Shown piece after piece: positions 49,792-59,800 of a DNA stretch of 64,000 nt. The notes under the pieces were generated by a model. That model was given only the letters and a program-made list of their open reading frames with translations. It was not told where the DNA came from and ran no database searches. The first letter of the stretch is position 1. Each line of letters starts with the position of its first letter. The position numbers and the translations under genes are program-made. This DNA comes from Pontibacter litorisediminis (lineage in GTDB: Bacteria > Bacteroidota > Bacteroidia > Cytophagales > Hymenobacteraceae). The stretch lies in contig NZ_JARDUA010000003.1 of NCBI RefSeq assembly GCF_029360645.1, positions 62,001 through 126,000 on the forward strand, in the 5' to 3' direction.

Positions 49792-50142
49792 ATGAAAAAA
49801 GCAACATTCTTTGCAGCAGCAATCGCCATATTAGGATTTACCTCACTTGATGCAAACGCTCAGACGCAGGGCCAAACTCAAGGCCAGCAAACAGAGCAAG
49901 CACAGCAGCAGGGTAACCGCGAGGTAGTAACGCAGGACCAACTGCCAGAAGCCGTACAGAACGCACTAAAAAGCGACGTGTACAAAGACTGGACAGTAGG
50001 CGAGATCACCAAAATTACTCCAGAGGAAGGTGCTGCCAACGCTGAGGTAGTGTATGAGGTTAAGTTGACCAATGCAGAAGGCCAAGAAGGCGTGGTAAGA
50101 ATGAATGAAAAAGGCGGTGCCGCCGAATCGGATCAAGAATAA
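49792..50142 (+). CDS. Small secreted PepSY-like protein
   Basis: A 116-residue protein with a signal peptide (AAAIAILGFTSLDANA) and a Gln-rich linker (QTQGQTQGQQTEQAQQQG). The C-terminal half is like small Bacteroidota PepSY-like/BLIP-fold proteins: LPEAVQNALKSDVYKDWTVGEITKI, then VVYEVKLTNAEGQEGVVRMNEKG. It is periplasmic or secreted, with no known partner. Confidence 0.78.
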   Translation: MKKATFFAAAIAILGFTSLDANAQTQGQTQGQQTEQAQQQGNREVVTQDQLPEAVQNALKSDVYKDWTVGEITKITPEEGAANAEVVYEVKLTNAEGQEGVVRMNEKGGAAESDQE

Positions 50143-50166
50143 CTGTGAACGTCATATAGTAAGCTT

Positions 50167-50198
50167 AAAAAAGCTCCATTTTGTGGAGCTTTTTTTTA
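50167..50198 (+). terminator. Terminator after PepSY-like gene
   Basis: Perfect 12-bp stem AAAAAAGCTCCA / TGGAGCTTTTTT with a long T-run. Confidence 0.92.
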
Positions 50199-50318
50199 TG
50201 CCTATACTTTTAGCAAAGGGCTAAGTATATAGTAAACATCCAGGTGGAGTTTTGATTATCAGAATTTTATATTACATTAAACCTTTATAAGAGTGTAAAA
50301 GTGAGAGGAACAGTGTAG

Positions 50319-50648
50319 ATGCAGTACCGCCCCGCCATTATGGAGCTCTGGCGAAAAATAAGGCAAGCAGTGCCGCTGGAGATGTTGCTGTGGCTTACAG
50401 GGCTTCTCCTGCTTGCGCTGATGGACCCACACGGCGATCATTTGCTCAGCTTCTGCCCTTTTAGCTGGCTGTTGGAGAATGGCTGCCCAGGCTGTGGCCT
50501 GGGGCATGGCATTGCGTTTCTGGTGCGCGGTGAGTGGCAGGCGTCGTGGGCGGCGCACCCTTTGGCGGGCCCAGCTGTGCTGCTGCTGCTTTGGCGCTGC
50601 GGCAGGCTTTTGTACTTCTACCGAACACATACAAGAACAACAAAATAA
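50319..50648 (+). CDS. DUF2752 membrane protein
   Basis: A 109-residue protein with three hydrophobic segments and the family motif CPFSWLLENGCPGCGLGHGIAFLVRGEW (paired Cys, CPGCG). An internal ATG at 50340 is an alternative start. It precedes a TM2-domain gene by 11 bp, a common pairing in Bacteroidota, which suggests the two act together in the membrane. Confidence 0.9.
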   Translation: MQYRPAIMELWRKIRQAVPLEMLLWLTGLLLLALMDPHGDHLLSFCPFSWLLENGCPGCGLGHGIAFLVRGEWQASWAAHPLAGPAVLLLLWRCGRLLYFYRTHTRTTK

Positions 50649-50659
50649 GACTATATTAT

Positions 50660-51019
50660 ATGGCAAGTATACTCCACCTGATGCCGGACCTGGAGCCGGA
50701 TGAAATGGGATACCTCCAGTCATTGGTGCAGCCTATGACCGATGAGGAAGCAATGCAGTTCGTGAACATGTACAGGCCGCGCCGCCGCGATCCGATGCTG
50801 ATTCTGGCCACGACGATCCTGGGATTTTTCGGGGTGGCTGGTGTGCAGCGCTTTCTTGTTGGGCAAATCGTGATGGGGGTGCTCTACTTCTTTACTGCCG
50901 GGCTGTGCTTCATCGGTACGATCATCGACCTGATAAACCATAAGCGGCTTACGTATGAATACAACGTGAAGGAGGCCGACAAGGTGATGATGATGATGCG
51001 CCACGGCCGCGCCTACTAA
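50660..51019 (+). CDS. TM2 domain membrane protein
   Basis: A 119-residue protein from the ATG at 50660 (MASILHLMPDLEPDEMGYLQSLV); a longer frame begins inside the DUF2752 gene. The TM2 domain is at about 45-100: two membrane helices (LILATTILGFFGVAGVQRFLVGQI and GVLYFFTAGLCFIGTIIDLI) with a charged turn. The C-terminus is basic and polar. The tight spacing with DUF2752 supports an operon. Confidence 0.93.
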   Translation: MASILHLMPDLEPDEMGYLQSLVQPMTDEEAMQFVNMYRPRRRDPMLILATTILGFFGVAGVQRFLVGQIVMGVLYFFTAGLCFIGTIIDLINHKRLTYEYNVKEADKVMMMMRHGRAY

Positions 51020-51050
51020 GGCATAGCCATGCTTCTGAGCTAAGAAAGAA

Positions 51051-51083
51051 GGGCAGGCGCAGCCTTGGCTGCACCTGCCCTCT
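51051..51083 (-). terminator. Hairpin between TM2 and TraB/GumN genes
   Basis: GGGCAGGCGCAGCC (51051-51064) / GGCTGCACCTGCCC (51067-51080), near-perfect stem; a T-rich tract follows on the minus strand. Confidence 0.75.
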
Positions 51084-51107
51084 TGAGCATTTTATTCCTG
51101 CCAGTGG

Positions 51108-51992
51108 CTATTTATGAACCGGCGTGACTTTATAGCCTTGCTTGCGCAGCAGGGCCAATACACCGTTCTCACCGGCAAGGTGCGCGGCCCCCACGGCAAA
51201 AAGTGTTGGCTTTTCCCTGGCCATGCGCTCCATCACCGGTATCCAGTTTTTGTTGCGCTGCACTAGAAACACCTCACTAAACTTGTTATAGTTCTCCTCG
51301 GAGTAGTCGCGCTTCATGAGCTCCTGTAGTCCCTTCAGGTCCTGGGCCAAATATAGGGTCACCATCTCCTGGTAATCGGCCTTGGACTGGGGAAGGTCAG
51401 TGGCAGTGCGCACCAGCATATCGGCATAAATCTCGTTTGGCAGCTTGTCTACAGCTTCCATCTGCTGCTGCACGCTTTCAATGCCTACCACCTCTTTCTG
51501 CTGGCTGTGTGCCAGCTCCATCAGCTTCTGCTCATAAGACTCCGGCGTGCATTCCGTCATTACCGGTATAAGCATGGTATATAGCATAAAGGGCTTCATG
51601 TTGTCCAGGTGCTGGATGTCCATGCCATAGCTCGTCGAAAAGAGATCTGCCAGCGCTTTGTACTGCTCTTCGTTAAACATGGCCTTCAGCGACTGCCCCG
51701 CTGGTAGCTTCACCAGCTGCATGATCTGTGCCGTCATCTCAGGGTCATCCATATCCAGCTCCAGCGACAGCTGTTCCGTTTGGCTCACGGAAGCTCGCAG
51801 GGCCTCCGAAATCGCCATTTTGTCCGGGCAAATGGCGTGGATGGTGCCATAAAGGTAAGACGGCTTCTTTAGTCCTTTGCCCGTAATCTTCCAGAGCAAC
51901 GCGTTTTCATCTTTCCCGGGGCCGGCCCAGGCAGGGGGCAGCTGCGTCAGCACCAGCAGCAGGGCCAGCAGTAAGTTTAATTTTCTTTTCAT
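51108..51992 (-). CDS. TraB/GumN-family protein
   Basis: A 294-residue protein with a signal peptide (LLLALLLVLTQLPPAWA). It carries the two family motifs: an N-terminal GTIH (SYLYGTIHAICPDKM, about 48-62) and a C-terminal GAAHLAGENGVLALLRKQGY (about 268-287). TraB/GumN proteins (Tiki-like) are thought to be metalloproteases acting at the cell surface, using the conserved His and Glu residues. No substrate can be inferred. Confidence 0.93.
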   Translation of the reverse strand: MKRKLNLLLALLLVLTQLPPAWAGPGKDENALLWKITGKGLKKPSYLYGTIHAICPDKMAISEALRASVSQTEQLSLELDMDDPEMTAQIMQLVKLPAGQSLKAMFNEEQYKALADLFSTSYGMDIQHLDNMKPFMLYTMLIPVMTECTPESYEQKLMELAHSQQKEVVGIESVQQQMEAVDKLPNEIYADMLVRTATDLPQSKADYQEMVTLYLAQDLKGLQELMKRDYSEENYNKFSEVFLVQRNKNWIPVMERMAREKPTLFAVGAAHLAGENGVLALLRKQGYKVTPVHK

Positions 51993-52191
51993 GATTTAGG
52001 TTGATAACAGGCGCAAACTAATGAATTTCTGGAAGAATGCTGGGAATAAACTGAATTGTGACGCCTGGCTGGCGCGGCTGTTGGCAACTTAGGCTATGCT
52101 GTTATGCTTGGTGGAAGAGGGCAGGCTGGGATGGCTTCTCTTATTTGTGCGGCAAAATACTTATCTTAGAAGGTTCAAACTCCTAAACTAC

Positions 52192-53865
52192 ATGAAAAAC
52201 AGAACCATTGCCTTACTTGGCGCCGCCTGCTTTCTGTCAGGTGCTTTCGTGGCCAGGGTGGCAGACGATAAGATAACCGTAGAGGTGCTGCAGGATGCCC
52301 AGAAGCTGATCGGGCTCAACTTTACGGATGCCCAGCTCGACTCTACCATATCCGAGTTGGAAGAGCTGAAAGAAAGCTACGAGGTAATCCGCAAGCAGAA
52401 CCTGCCCAACAGCGTACCGCCTGCGCTCACGTTCAACCCAATCCCGGTAGGCTATACTTTCCCAACAGGCAAGTCGGCCTTTGAGGCGGAGCGGCCGCAA
52501 AATGTGAAGCTGCCGAAAAGGCGCGAAGAGCTGGCTTTTTACAGCATTCCGCAGCTGGCGGAGCTGATCCGGACGCAGCAGATATCTTCCGAGGAACTCA
52601 CGAAGTTCTACCTCGCCCGCCTGAAAAAGTATGGCCCCACGCTGGAGTGCGTGACCACCTTAACCGAGGAGCTGGCGCTGCAGCAGGCGCGCCAGGCAGA
52701 CCAGGAGATAAAGGCCGGCAAGTACAGAGGCTTGCTGCACGGAATTCCGTTCGGGGTGAAGGACCTGCTCTCCACGCGCAAGTATAAAACCACCTGGGGC
52801 GCCATGCCTTATAAAGACCAGGTGATAGACGAGGACGCTACCGTGGTGCAGCGCCTGCAGGATGCCGGTGGCGTGCTGGTGGCCAAACTGACCTTGGGCG
52901 CGCTGGCGATGGGTGACGTGTGGTATGGCGGCAAGACGCGCTCGCCTTGGGATATTAACCAGGGCTCCAGCGGTTCCTCCGCGGGGTCGGCGGCGGCAGT
53001 GGCCGCAGGCCTGGTGCCTTACGCTATCGGCACCGAAACACTGGGCTCGATCGTGTCGCCGGCTACGGCCACAGGCGTAACGGGGCTGCGCCCGACCTAT
53101 GGCCGCGTAAGCCGCCACGGCGCCATGGCCCTGAGTTGGTCTATGGATAAGATAGGGCCTATGGCGCGCTCCGCCGAGGACTGCGCCATCGTGTTCAACG
53201 CTATCTATGGCCCGGACGGCAAGGACCAGTCGGTGTATGACGCGCCGTTTAACTATAACCAAAGTATAAACCCGAAGAAACTGCGCGTCGGTTACCTGAA
53301 AAACGACTTCGCCAAAGAGTATGGCTTTAAGCAAAACGACCAGGCGGCGCTGGATGCGCTGCAGAAGGCAGGCGTGGAGCTGGTGCCGATCTCGCTGCCG
53401 GACTTGCCGGCCCGCGAGCTGACGCTGACCATATCGGTAGAGGGAGCCGCCGCCTTCGACGAGCTTACCCGTAGCGGCCGCGACAGCCTGTTGGTGGCGC
53501 AGCACAAAAACGCCTGGCCGAACATCTTCCGTACAGGGCGCTTTATACCTGCCGTGGAGTACCTGCAGGCGCAGCGCGTGCGTACCCTGCTGGTGCAGCA
53601 GATGCAGGAGACGCTGAAGGACGTGGATGTGTACATCAGCCCGTCTTTTGCCAGCAACAACCTGGTGGTAACCAACCTTACCGGCCACCCCTGCGTGGTA
53701 GTGCCAACAGGCTTCCAGAAAAACGGTATGCCTACCACCATTACGTTCATGGGCAAGCTGTTCGGAGAGGCGGAGTTGCTAAGCTTTGCCAAGCTCTACC
53801 AAAGTATAACGCCGCATGAGGAGCAGCACCCAAGTATGAACTTCAGTAAAAAGAGGAAATCTTAA
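52192..53865 (+). CDS. Amidase (amidase signature family)
   Basis: A 557-residue protein from the ATG at 52192. A Sec-type leader (TIALLGAACFLSGAFVARVA) suggests export. The amidase-signature core has the catalytic Lys in HGIPFGVKD (about 185-193), Ser/Ser in QGSSGSSAGSAAAVAAG (about 260-276) with the nucleophile in the TLGSIVSPATATGVTGLRPTYG stretch. It hydrolyses amide bonds; the natural substrate is unknown. A long upstream frame (from 52096) is not the likely start. Terminator at 53883-53921. Confidence 0.93.
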   Translation: MKNRTIALLGAACFLSGAFVARVADDKITVEVLQDAQKLIGLNFTDAQLDSTISELEELKESYEVIRKQNLPNSVPPALTFNPIPVGYTFPTGKSAFEAERPQNVKLPKRREELAFYSIPQLAELIRTQQISSEELTKFYLARLKKYGPTLECVTTLTEELALQQARQADQEIKAGKYRGLLHGIPFGVKDLLSTRKYKTTWGAMPYKDQVIDEDATVVQRLQDAGGVLVAKLTLGALAMGDVWYGGKTRSPWDINQGSSGSSAGSAAAVAAGLVPYAIGTETLGSIVSPATATGVTGLRPTYGRVSRHGAMALSWSMDKIGPMARSAEDCAIVFNAIYGPDGKDQSVYDAPFNYNQSINPKKLRVGYLKNDFAKEYGFKQNDQAALDALQKAGVELVPISLPDLPARELTLTISVEGAAAFDELTRSGRDSLLVAQHKNAWPNIFRTGRFIPAVEYLQAQRVRTLLVQQMQETLKDVDVYISPSFASNNLVVTNLTGHPCVVVPTGFQKNGMPTTITFMGKLFGEAELLSFAKLYQSITPHEEQHPSMNFSKKRKS

Positions 53866-53882
53866 ACGATAACCTCCTTGCC

Positions 53883-53921
53883 GCCGCCCCTAAGCGACAC
53901 GCTCTTAGGGGCGGCTTTTTG
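53883..53921 (+). terminator. Terminator after amidase gene
   Basis: Stem GCCGCCCCTAAG (53883-53894) / CTTAGGGGCGGC (53904-53915) followed by TTTTT. Confidence 0.93.
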
Positions 53922-53988
53922 TATACTTCGTGTTTATACTTTATTTTGAGGATCGAACCTAACAAATCTACCTAAACCTAAACCAATC

Positions 53989-56394
53989 ATGCAACTGAAA
54001 CAAAGAGTTGTGGCGCTTGCGGCCCTGCTGCTACTGGGCAGCGCCGAACTGCAGGCGCAGAACGACAAGCTGGAGCTCAGCGTGGAGAAGATCATGCGCG
54101 ACCCGAAGTGGATCGGCACCTCTCCGAGCAACGTGTTCTGGTCTGAAGACGGCAAGAAGATCTACTTCAGCTGGAATCCGGACGGCAACCGGTTTGACTC
54201 CCTGTACAGCGTGAGCGCCGACGGCAGAAACCTGCAGAAGGTGAGCCCGCAGGAGCGCCGCAGCCTGCCTGCGCAGCGCGGGGTGTACAACCGTGCCCAA
54301 AACAAGAAAGTGTACGAGAAGAATGGCGACATCTACTTGTATGACGTAAAGTCCGGGAAAACGCAGCAGGTAACCAACACCGTAGAGCGCGAGAGCAACC
54401 CTGCCTTTAGCCACAACGAGCAGAAGGTGGTGTATACCAAAGACAGCAACCTTTTCTCCTGGAGCATCAGCAGTGGGCAAACAGCACAACTAACCGACTT
54501 CAAGAAAGGGCGCAAGCCGGCAGAGGAAGGCAAAAACCAGCAGCGCGACTGGCTGAAGGAGCAGCAGCTGACCCTGCTCCAGATTGTGCGCGACCGCAAA
54601 GAAAGCAAAGAGGCCAACGAGAAGCAGCAAAAGCTGGACGCACCCAATAGACCGAAAGAAATCTACGTAGAGGAGAAGGTCGTGAACAACGTGACGCTGG
54701 GGCCCAATGAGCGCTTTATCACGTATCAGCTGATCTCACGCCCGAAAAATGCCAAGGTGGCCATCGTGCCGGATTTTGTAACAGAGTCGGGCTACACGGA
54801 GGATATCAACACCAGGACCAAGGTGGGGGATGCGCAGAACGGCTACGAGTTCTTTGTATACGATACCCAGCGCGATACAGCCTATGCGGTGTTGATGAAC
54901 GATGTGGAAGGCATTTACGACCAGCCTGCTTACCTGCTGCAGCAGGAGGCAAAGGCCAGCGCCTCGTCCAGTGCCGCCGACAGCAAGACCAAGAAGCCCG
55001 AGCCACGGGCAACCGCCATCTATGGCCCGTACTGGTCTGACAATGGCAAGCATGCGGTGGTGGTGGCCCGCTCCGCCGATAACAAGGACCGCTGGATCAT
55101 GAAGCTGGACCCGGCAACCTCCAAGCTGACGGTGCTGGACCGCCAGCGCGATGAGGCCTGGATCAACGGCCCCGGCATCAGCTATGGGCCTGGGGAGATT
55201 GGCTGGATGCCGGACGGCGAGAGCGTGTGGTTCCACTCTGAGGAGAGCGGATATTCGCACCTGTACGCTGTAAACGTGAACAGCGGCAAGAAGAAAGCCC
55301 TTACTAGTGGCAAGTTCGAGGTGTCGGATGTGCGCCTGTCGGACGATAAGAAGCATTTCTACTTCACGGCCAACAAAGTACACCCGGGTGAGAAGCATTT
55401 CTACCGCATGCCGGTAAACGGCGGCGAGATGGTGCAGCTGACCAGTTTGCCAGGCGCCCACGAGGTGGAGCTGTCGCCGGACGAGAAAAAGCTGGCTATA
55501 CGCTACTCTTACAGCAACAAGCCGTGGGAGCTGTATGTGATGGATAACAAGAAAGGGGCGAAGCCTAAACAGGTTACCAACTCTCTGACAGAGGAATTCA
55601 AGTCCTACAGTTGGCGGGAGCCGGAGGTAATTACCTTTAAAGCGCAGGACGGAGCGGATGTGTATGCGCGTGTGTATCAGCCTAAGAACCCGCAGCAAAA
55701 TGGCCCTGCCGTTGTTTTTGTGCACGGAGCCGGTTATTTGCAGAATGCGCACAAGTGGTGGAGTTCCTATTTCCGCGAGTATATGTTCCACAACTTCCTG
55801 GCAGACCAGGGCTACACGGTGTTAGACATTGATTACCGCGGCAGCGCCGGCTACGGCCGTGACGTGCGCACGGGCATTTACCAGTTTATGGGCGGTAAAG
55901 ACCTGAGCGACCATGTGGACGGGGCCAGGCACCTGGTGGAGAAGTACAACGTGGATCCGAAGCGCATTGGTATCTACGGCGGCTCCTACGGTGGCTTCAT
56001 CACCCTGATGGCCATGTTCACGGAGCCTGATGTTTTTGCTGCTGGTGCCGCGCTACGCTCTGTAACCGACTGGGCGCACTACAACCACGGCTATACTTCC
56101 AACATTCTTAACACCCCATACACGGACAGCACAGCCTATGCCAAGAGCTCCCCGATCTACTATGCCGAGGGGCTGCAAGGTGCCCTGCTGATCTGCCACG
56201 GTATGGTGGATACCAACGTGCACTTCCAGGACGTGGTGCGCCTGACGCAGCGCCTGATCGAGCTGGGCAAAGACAACTGGGAGCTGGCAGTGTACCCGGT
56301 AGAGGACCACGGCTTCACAGAGCCAGCCAGCTGGACAGACGAATACAACCGTATTTTTAAGCTGTTTGAGGAAAATCTGAAAGAGACGAAGTAA
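53989..56394 (+). CDS. S9-family peptidase (DPP IV/oligopeptidase-like)
   Basis: An 801-residue secreted peptidase. A signal peptide (LAALLLLGSAELQA) is followed by a WD-like beta-propeller (about 30-540) and a C-terminal alpha/beta hydrolase domain. Catalytic Ser is in GGSYGGFITL (about 665), with Asp in HGMVDTNVHF and His in VEDHGFTEP near the end. S9 enzymes cleave short peptides, often after proline, and would feed amino acids to the cell. Terminator follows. Confidence 0.95.
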   Translation: MQLKQRVVALAALLLLGSAELQAQNDKLELSVEKIMRDPKWIGTSPSNVFWSEDGKKIYFSWNPDGNRFDSLYSVSADGRNLQKVSPQERRSLPAQRGVYNRAQNKKVYEKNGDIYLYDVKSGKTQQVTNTVERESNPAFSHNEQKVVYTKDSNLFSWSISSGQTAQLTDFKKGRKPAEEGKNQQRDWLKEQQLTLLQIVRDRKESKEANEKQQKLDAPNRPKEIYVEEKVVNNVTLGPNERFITYQLISRPKNAKVAIVPDFVTESGYTEDINTRTKVGDAQNGYEFFVYDTQRDTAYAVLMNDVEGIYDQPAYLLQQEAKASASSSAADSKTKKPEPRATAIYGPYWSDNGKHAVVVARSADNKDRWIMKLDPATSKLTVLDRQRDEAWINGPGISYGPGEIGWMPDGESVWFHSEESGYSHLYAVNVNSGKKKALTSGKFEVSDVRLSDDKKHFYFTANKVHPGEKHFYRMPVNGGEMVQLTSLPGAHEVELSPDEKKLAIRYSYSNKPWELYVMDNKKGAKPKQVTNSLTEEFKSYSWREPEVITFKAQDGADVYARVYQPKNPQQNGPAVVFVHGAGYLQNAHKWWSSYFREYMFHNFLADQGYTVLDIDYRGSAGYGRDVRTGIYQFMGGKDLSDHVDGARHLVEKYNVDPKRIGIYGGSYGGFITLMAMFTEPDVFAAGAALRSVTDWAHYNHGYTSNILNTPYTDSTAYAKSSPIYYAEGLQGALLICHGMVDTNVHFQDVVRLTQRLIELGKDNWELAVYPVEDHGFTEPASWTDEYNRIFKLFEENLKETK

Positions 56395-56418
56395 GAGACT
56401 GCAGCTTAGTACAGGAAA

Positions 56419-56450
56419 GGCGTGTGGGCGAAAGCCCCCACGCCTTTTTT
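56419..56450 (+). terminator. Terminator after S9 peptidase
   Basis: Stem GGCGTGTGGGC / GCCCCCACGCC with a GAAA loop and a T-run. Confidence 0.93.
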
Positions 56451-56454
56451 ATTG

Positions 56455-56835
56455 CCTGAGTGCTGTGCAAGAGGTAAATATAGGTAAAAATGTATATGTG
56501 AAAAGTATAAAATAGCTAAAGGAGGGGGCTAGCTGTGCCTGAGGAGAGCTGTTTTGTGAATGGTGAAAGAAAATAGGATGGTAAATAGAACATATACCTT
56601 GTTTTATAAATGTTTTAACACTGCAGAGGAATAGTAATAATTAGTTTTGGGACAGTGGCAACTGTCTAGAAAATAGGTGTTTAGTCTGCGCATGAACATG
56701 GCTTTGGCATTAAAATATGCCTTTGGTTCATTGGCAGCGGCAATTTTTTTGATTTGGAATGGGAAGTGTTGCAACATTGATATATATTTGAAAAACAACC
56801 AATAACTATTTTACCAAACAATCTAATCTAACTTT
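56455..56835. other. A+T-rich leader region of the SusC/SusD unit
   Basis: About 380 bp without a gene, clearly A+T-richer than the flanking coding DNA. It ends in a -7-like TATATTTG at 56783-56790. No hairpin or repeat is evident. Confidence 0.5.
56783..56790 (+). promoter_or_regulatory. -7 element of SusC gene (TATATTTG)
   Basis: TATATTTG fits TAnnTTTG, 45 bp before the SusC ATG. A TTG (56769-56771) lies closer than the usual -33 spacing. Confidence 0.55.
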
Positions 56836-59800
56836 ATGAGAAAAGTTCTATTATTTAGTTTGGTGATGCTCCTAACGCTTGTTAACCAGGCATGGGCGCA
56901 AAGCCAAACTGTAACAGGTAGAGTGACCGACGCCAGTAGTGGGCAACCATTACCTGGAGTTGCTGTCATTGTAAAAGGTACCACAACAGGTACGACAACC
57001 GGGATAGAAGGCAATTACAGCGTGAATGTGCCTTCTGGAGATGCAACGCTTATATTTAATTTTCTGGGTTATGTAGCGCAGGAGGTTAAAGTATCTGGCA
57101 GAAGCACTATCAATGTGACTCTTTCTGAGGATGCCAAAGCACTGGAAGAGGTAGTGGTAGTAGGTTACTCTACGACAACAAAAGAATCCTTTACTGGTAC
57201 TGCGAAAGTGGTAAGCGCGCAAAAGCTGGAAACCAAGAGCGTATCAAACGTTTCGCAGGCGCTAGCCGGTGAGGTTGCGGGTGTAAGAATCGTAAACACA
57301 AGCGGCCAGCCAGGTACCGAGGCTACGGTGCGTATCCGTGGTATCGGCTCTGTGAACGGTAACCGTGATCCGCTGTACGTAGTAGACGGTGTTCCTTTCA
57401 ATGGTAGCATCAACTCTATCAACCCAGCTGACATCGAGTCTACCACAGTGCTGAAAGACGCTGCCGCGACAGCTATCTACGGTTCAAGAGGTGCGAACGG
57501 TGTAATCGTGATCACCACAAAAACAGGTAGAGGCAAAGACAACTACATCGAGGTAGATGCCAACTTTGGTACTAACCAGGCGCTGCTCCCTCGCTACAAC
57601 ACTATCAAGTCTCCTGAGCAGTTCATTGGCTTAGGCTGGGAAAGTTTGTACAATTATGGCGTGGCTGCAGGCAACTACAACGACGCACAAGCAACAGCTT
57701 ATGCAAACTCAAGACTATTCTCAAACTCAGGTATCAACCCTAAGTATAACCTCTGGAGCGCCACTGGTGCTGAACTTATTGATCCAGCGACAAGAACAGT
57801 TAGACCAGGTGTAACAAGAAAATATAACCCAGAGAACTGGGAAGACTATGGTTTTCAGAACTCGGGCCGCTCTGAGGTGAACGTGAAGTTCGGCGGTTCT
57901 TCTGATAAAACACACTACTACTCTTCTTTCGGTTACCTGAAAGACGTAGGTTACCTGATCAACTCTGATTACGAGCGTCTTTCAGCTCGTTTAAACCTGA
58001 CCCAGGAAATTAACAACTGGCTGACAGGTGCTTTTAACTTCAACTATGCCCGTTCTGAGACAAACAATAATGGTCAATCTTCAGACTCAGGAAGCATCTT
58101 CTGGTTCGTAGATAATATTCCATCTATCTACCCGCTGTACAGCAGAGATGCAGAAGGTAACTTCGTGTCAGACCCTATCTTTGGTGGCAATCAGTTTGAT
58201 TATGGTGTAGGCCGTGGTTTTGGCGCTCTTACGAACGCTATCGCCGATGCTACTTATGATACGAACAGAAGCAACCGTAACGAACTGAATGGTAATGCCA
58301 GCCTGAACGTGAACATTGCTGAAGGCCTGACACTGGAGAATAGAATTGGTGCGCAGTACTACCACAATAAGTTTCTAAACAGAGGCAACAAATACTATGG
58401 TGGCTCTGCGTCACAAAATGGTAGCCTGTTCCACCAGAGAACAGAGGTTTTCTCTTACAACCTGCTGAACTTGCTGCGCTATAACAAAAGCTTTGGCCAG
58501 CACAATGTTGAGGCGCTTGCTGCCCACGAGGTAACAGATTGGGAGCTTAACCGCATCACTGCTTCAGGACAAAACTTGGTTGATCCAAACATCGAGGATC
58601 TTAGCAACGCAGTAGTGCATAACCCATCTGCTGGTTTTACAGAGCAGTATACTCTGGAAAGCTACTTTGCCCAGGTTAATTACGACTTCAGCAACAAATA
58701 CTTCTTGTCTGCTACTATCAGAAGAGACGGTTCTTCCCGCTTCAGAAAAGACAAGTGGGGTACATTTGGCTCAGTTGGTGCCGGTTGGATGATCACAAGC
58801 GAAGATTTCATGAGCAACCAGAATATCTTTGATATGCTGAAACTGAAGGCGAGCTACGGCCTGATTGGTGACCAGGCCGGTGTAGGATACTATCCAGGTT
58901 ATGACATTTTCAATATTGATAATCTAAATGATAATCCTGCTTTCTCTTTCTCTACGAAGGGTAACCTCGATCTTACTTGGGAGACTTCAAGACAGTTCCA
59001 GACAGGTATTGACTTTGAAGTGGCTAACAACCGCATCTATGGTTCCGTGGACTATTACATCAAGAACACGACTGACTTGATCTTCGAGAGAAGAGTAGGT
59101 CCATCACTTGGATACGCTTTGATTCAGGTAAACGACGGTAACCTGAGAAACCAAGGTCTGGAGTTTGACGTGACAGGTGATGTGTTCCAGGGTAAGGATT
59201 ACCGCTTGAGTCTAGGTGTGAACGGTGAGATTTTCTCTAACAAGATTACTGAAATGCCTACCGATCCTGTAAAAGGTCAACCTAAGCCAATCGACGTGCA
59301 GGGACAGTATGCTTGGTCTAAAGGCCACTCTATCTACGATTTCTATCTGCGTGAGTGGGCTGGTGTAGACCCTCAGGATGGTACTGGTATGTGGAATGTG
59401 GTTTACAACGATGCTAACGGTAACGACATGCTGGACGATGGCGAAGGCATTGCAAACCTGAACGACTATCTGTACAACAACCCTGATGTAAGCGAAGGTG
59501 ACCTGAAGACAACGACTACCAAAAAATATTCAGCTGCTACGCTGAAGTACAACGGTAAGTCTGCTATTCCAGACGTACGTGGTGCGGTTAACCTGAGCGG
59601 TGGTTACAAAGGCTTCGACCTGAGAGTTCAGATGCTGTACAGCTTTGGTGGCTACGCTTATGACGGCGCTTACGCGAACTTGATGCACAACGACCTAGTT
59701 GGTAGCAACAACTGGCACCAGGATATCATGAACAGATGGCAGAAAGAAGGCGACGTAACAGATGTGCCGCGTCTGTCTCGCGGCTACGATGCAAACGTTG

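Noticed and set aside
52660-53688. A 342-codon minus-strand ORF opposite the amidase
   Set aside because: Antisense shadow; rich in Arg and His, no domain.
54736-55791. A 351-codon minus-strand ORF opposite the S9 peptidase
   Set aside because: Antisense shadow of a clear peptidase gene.
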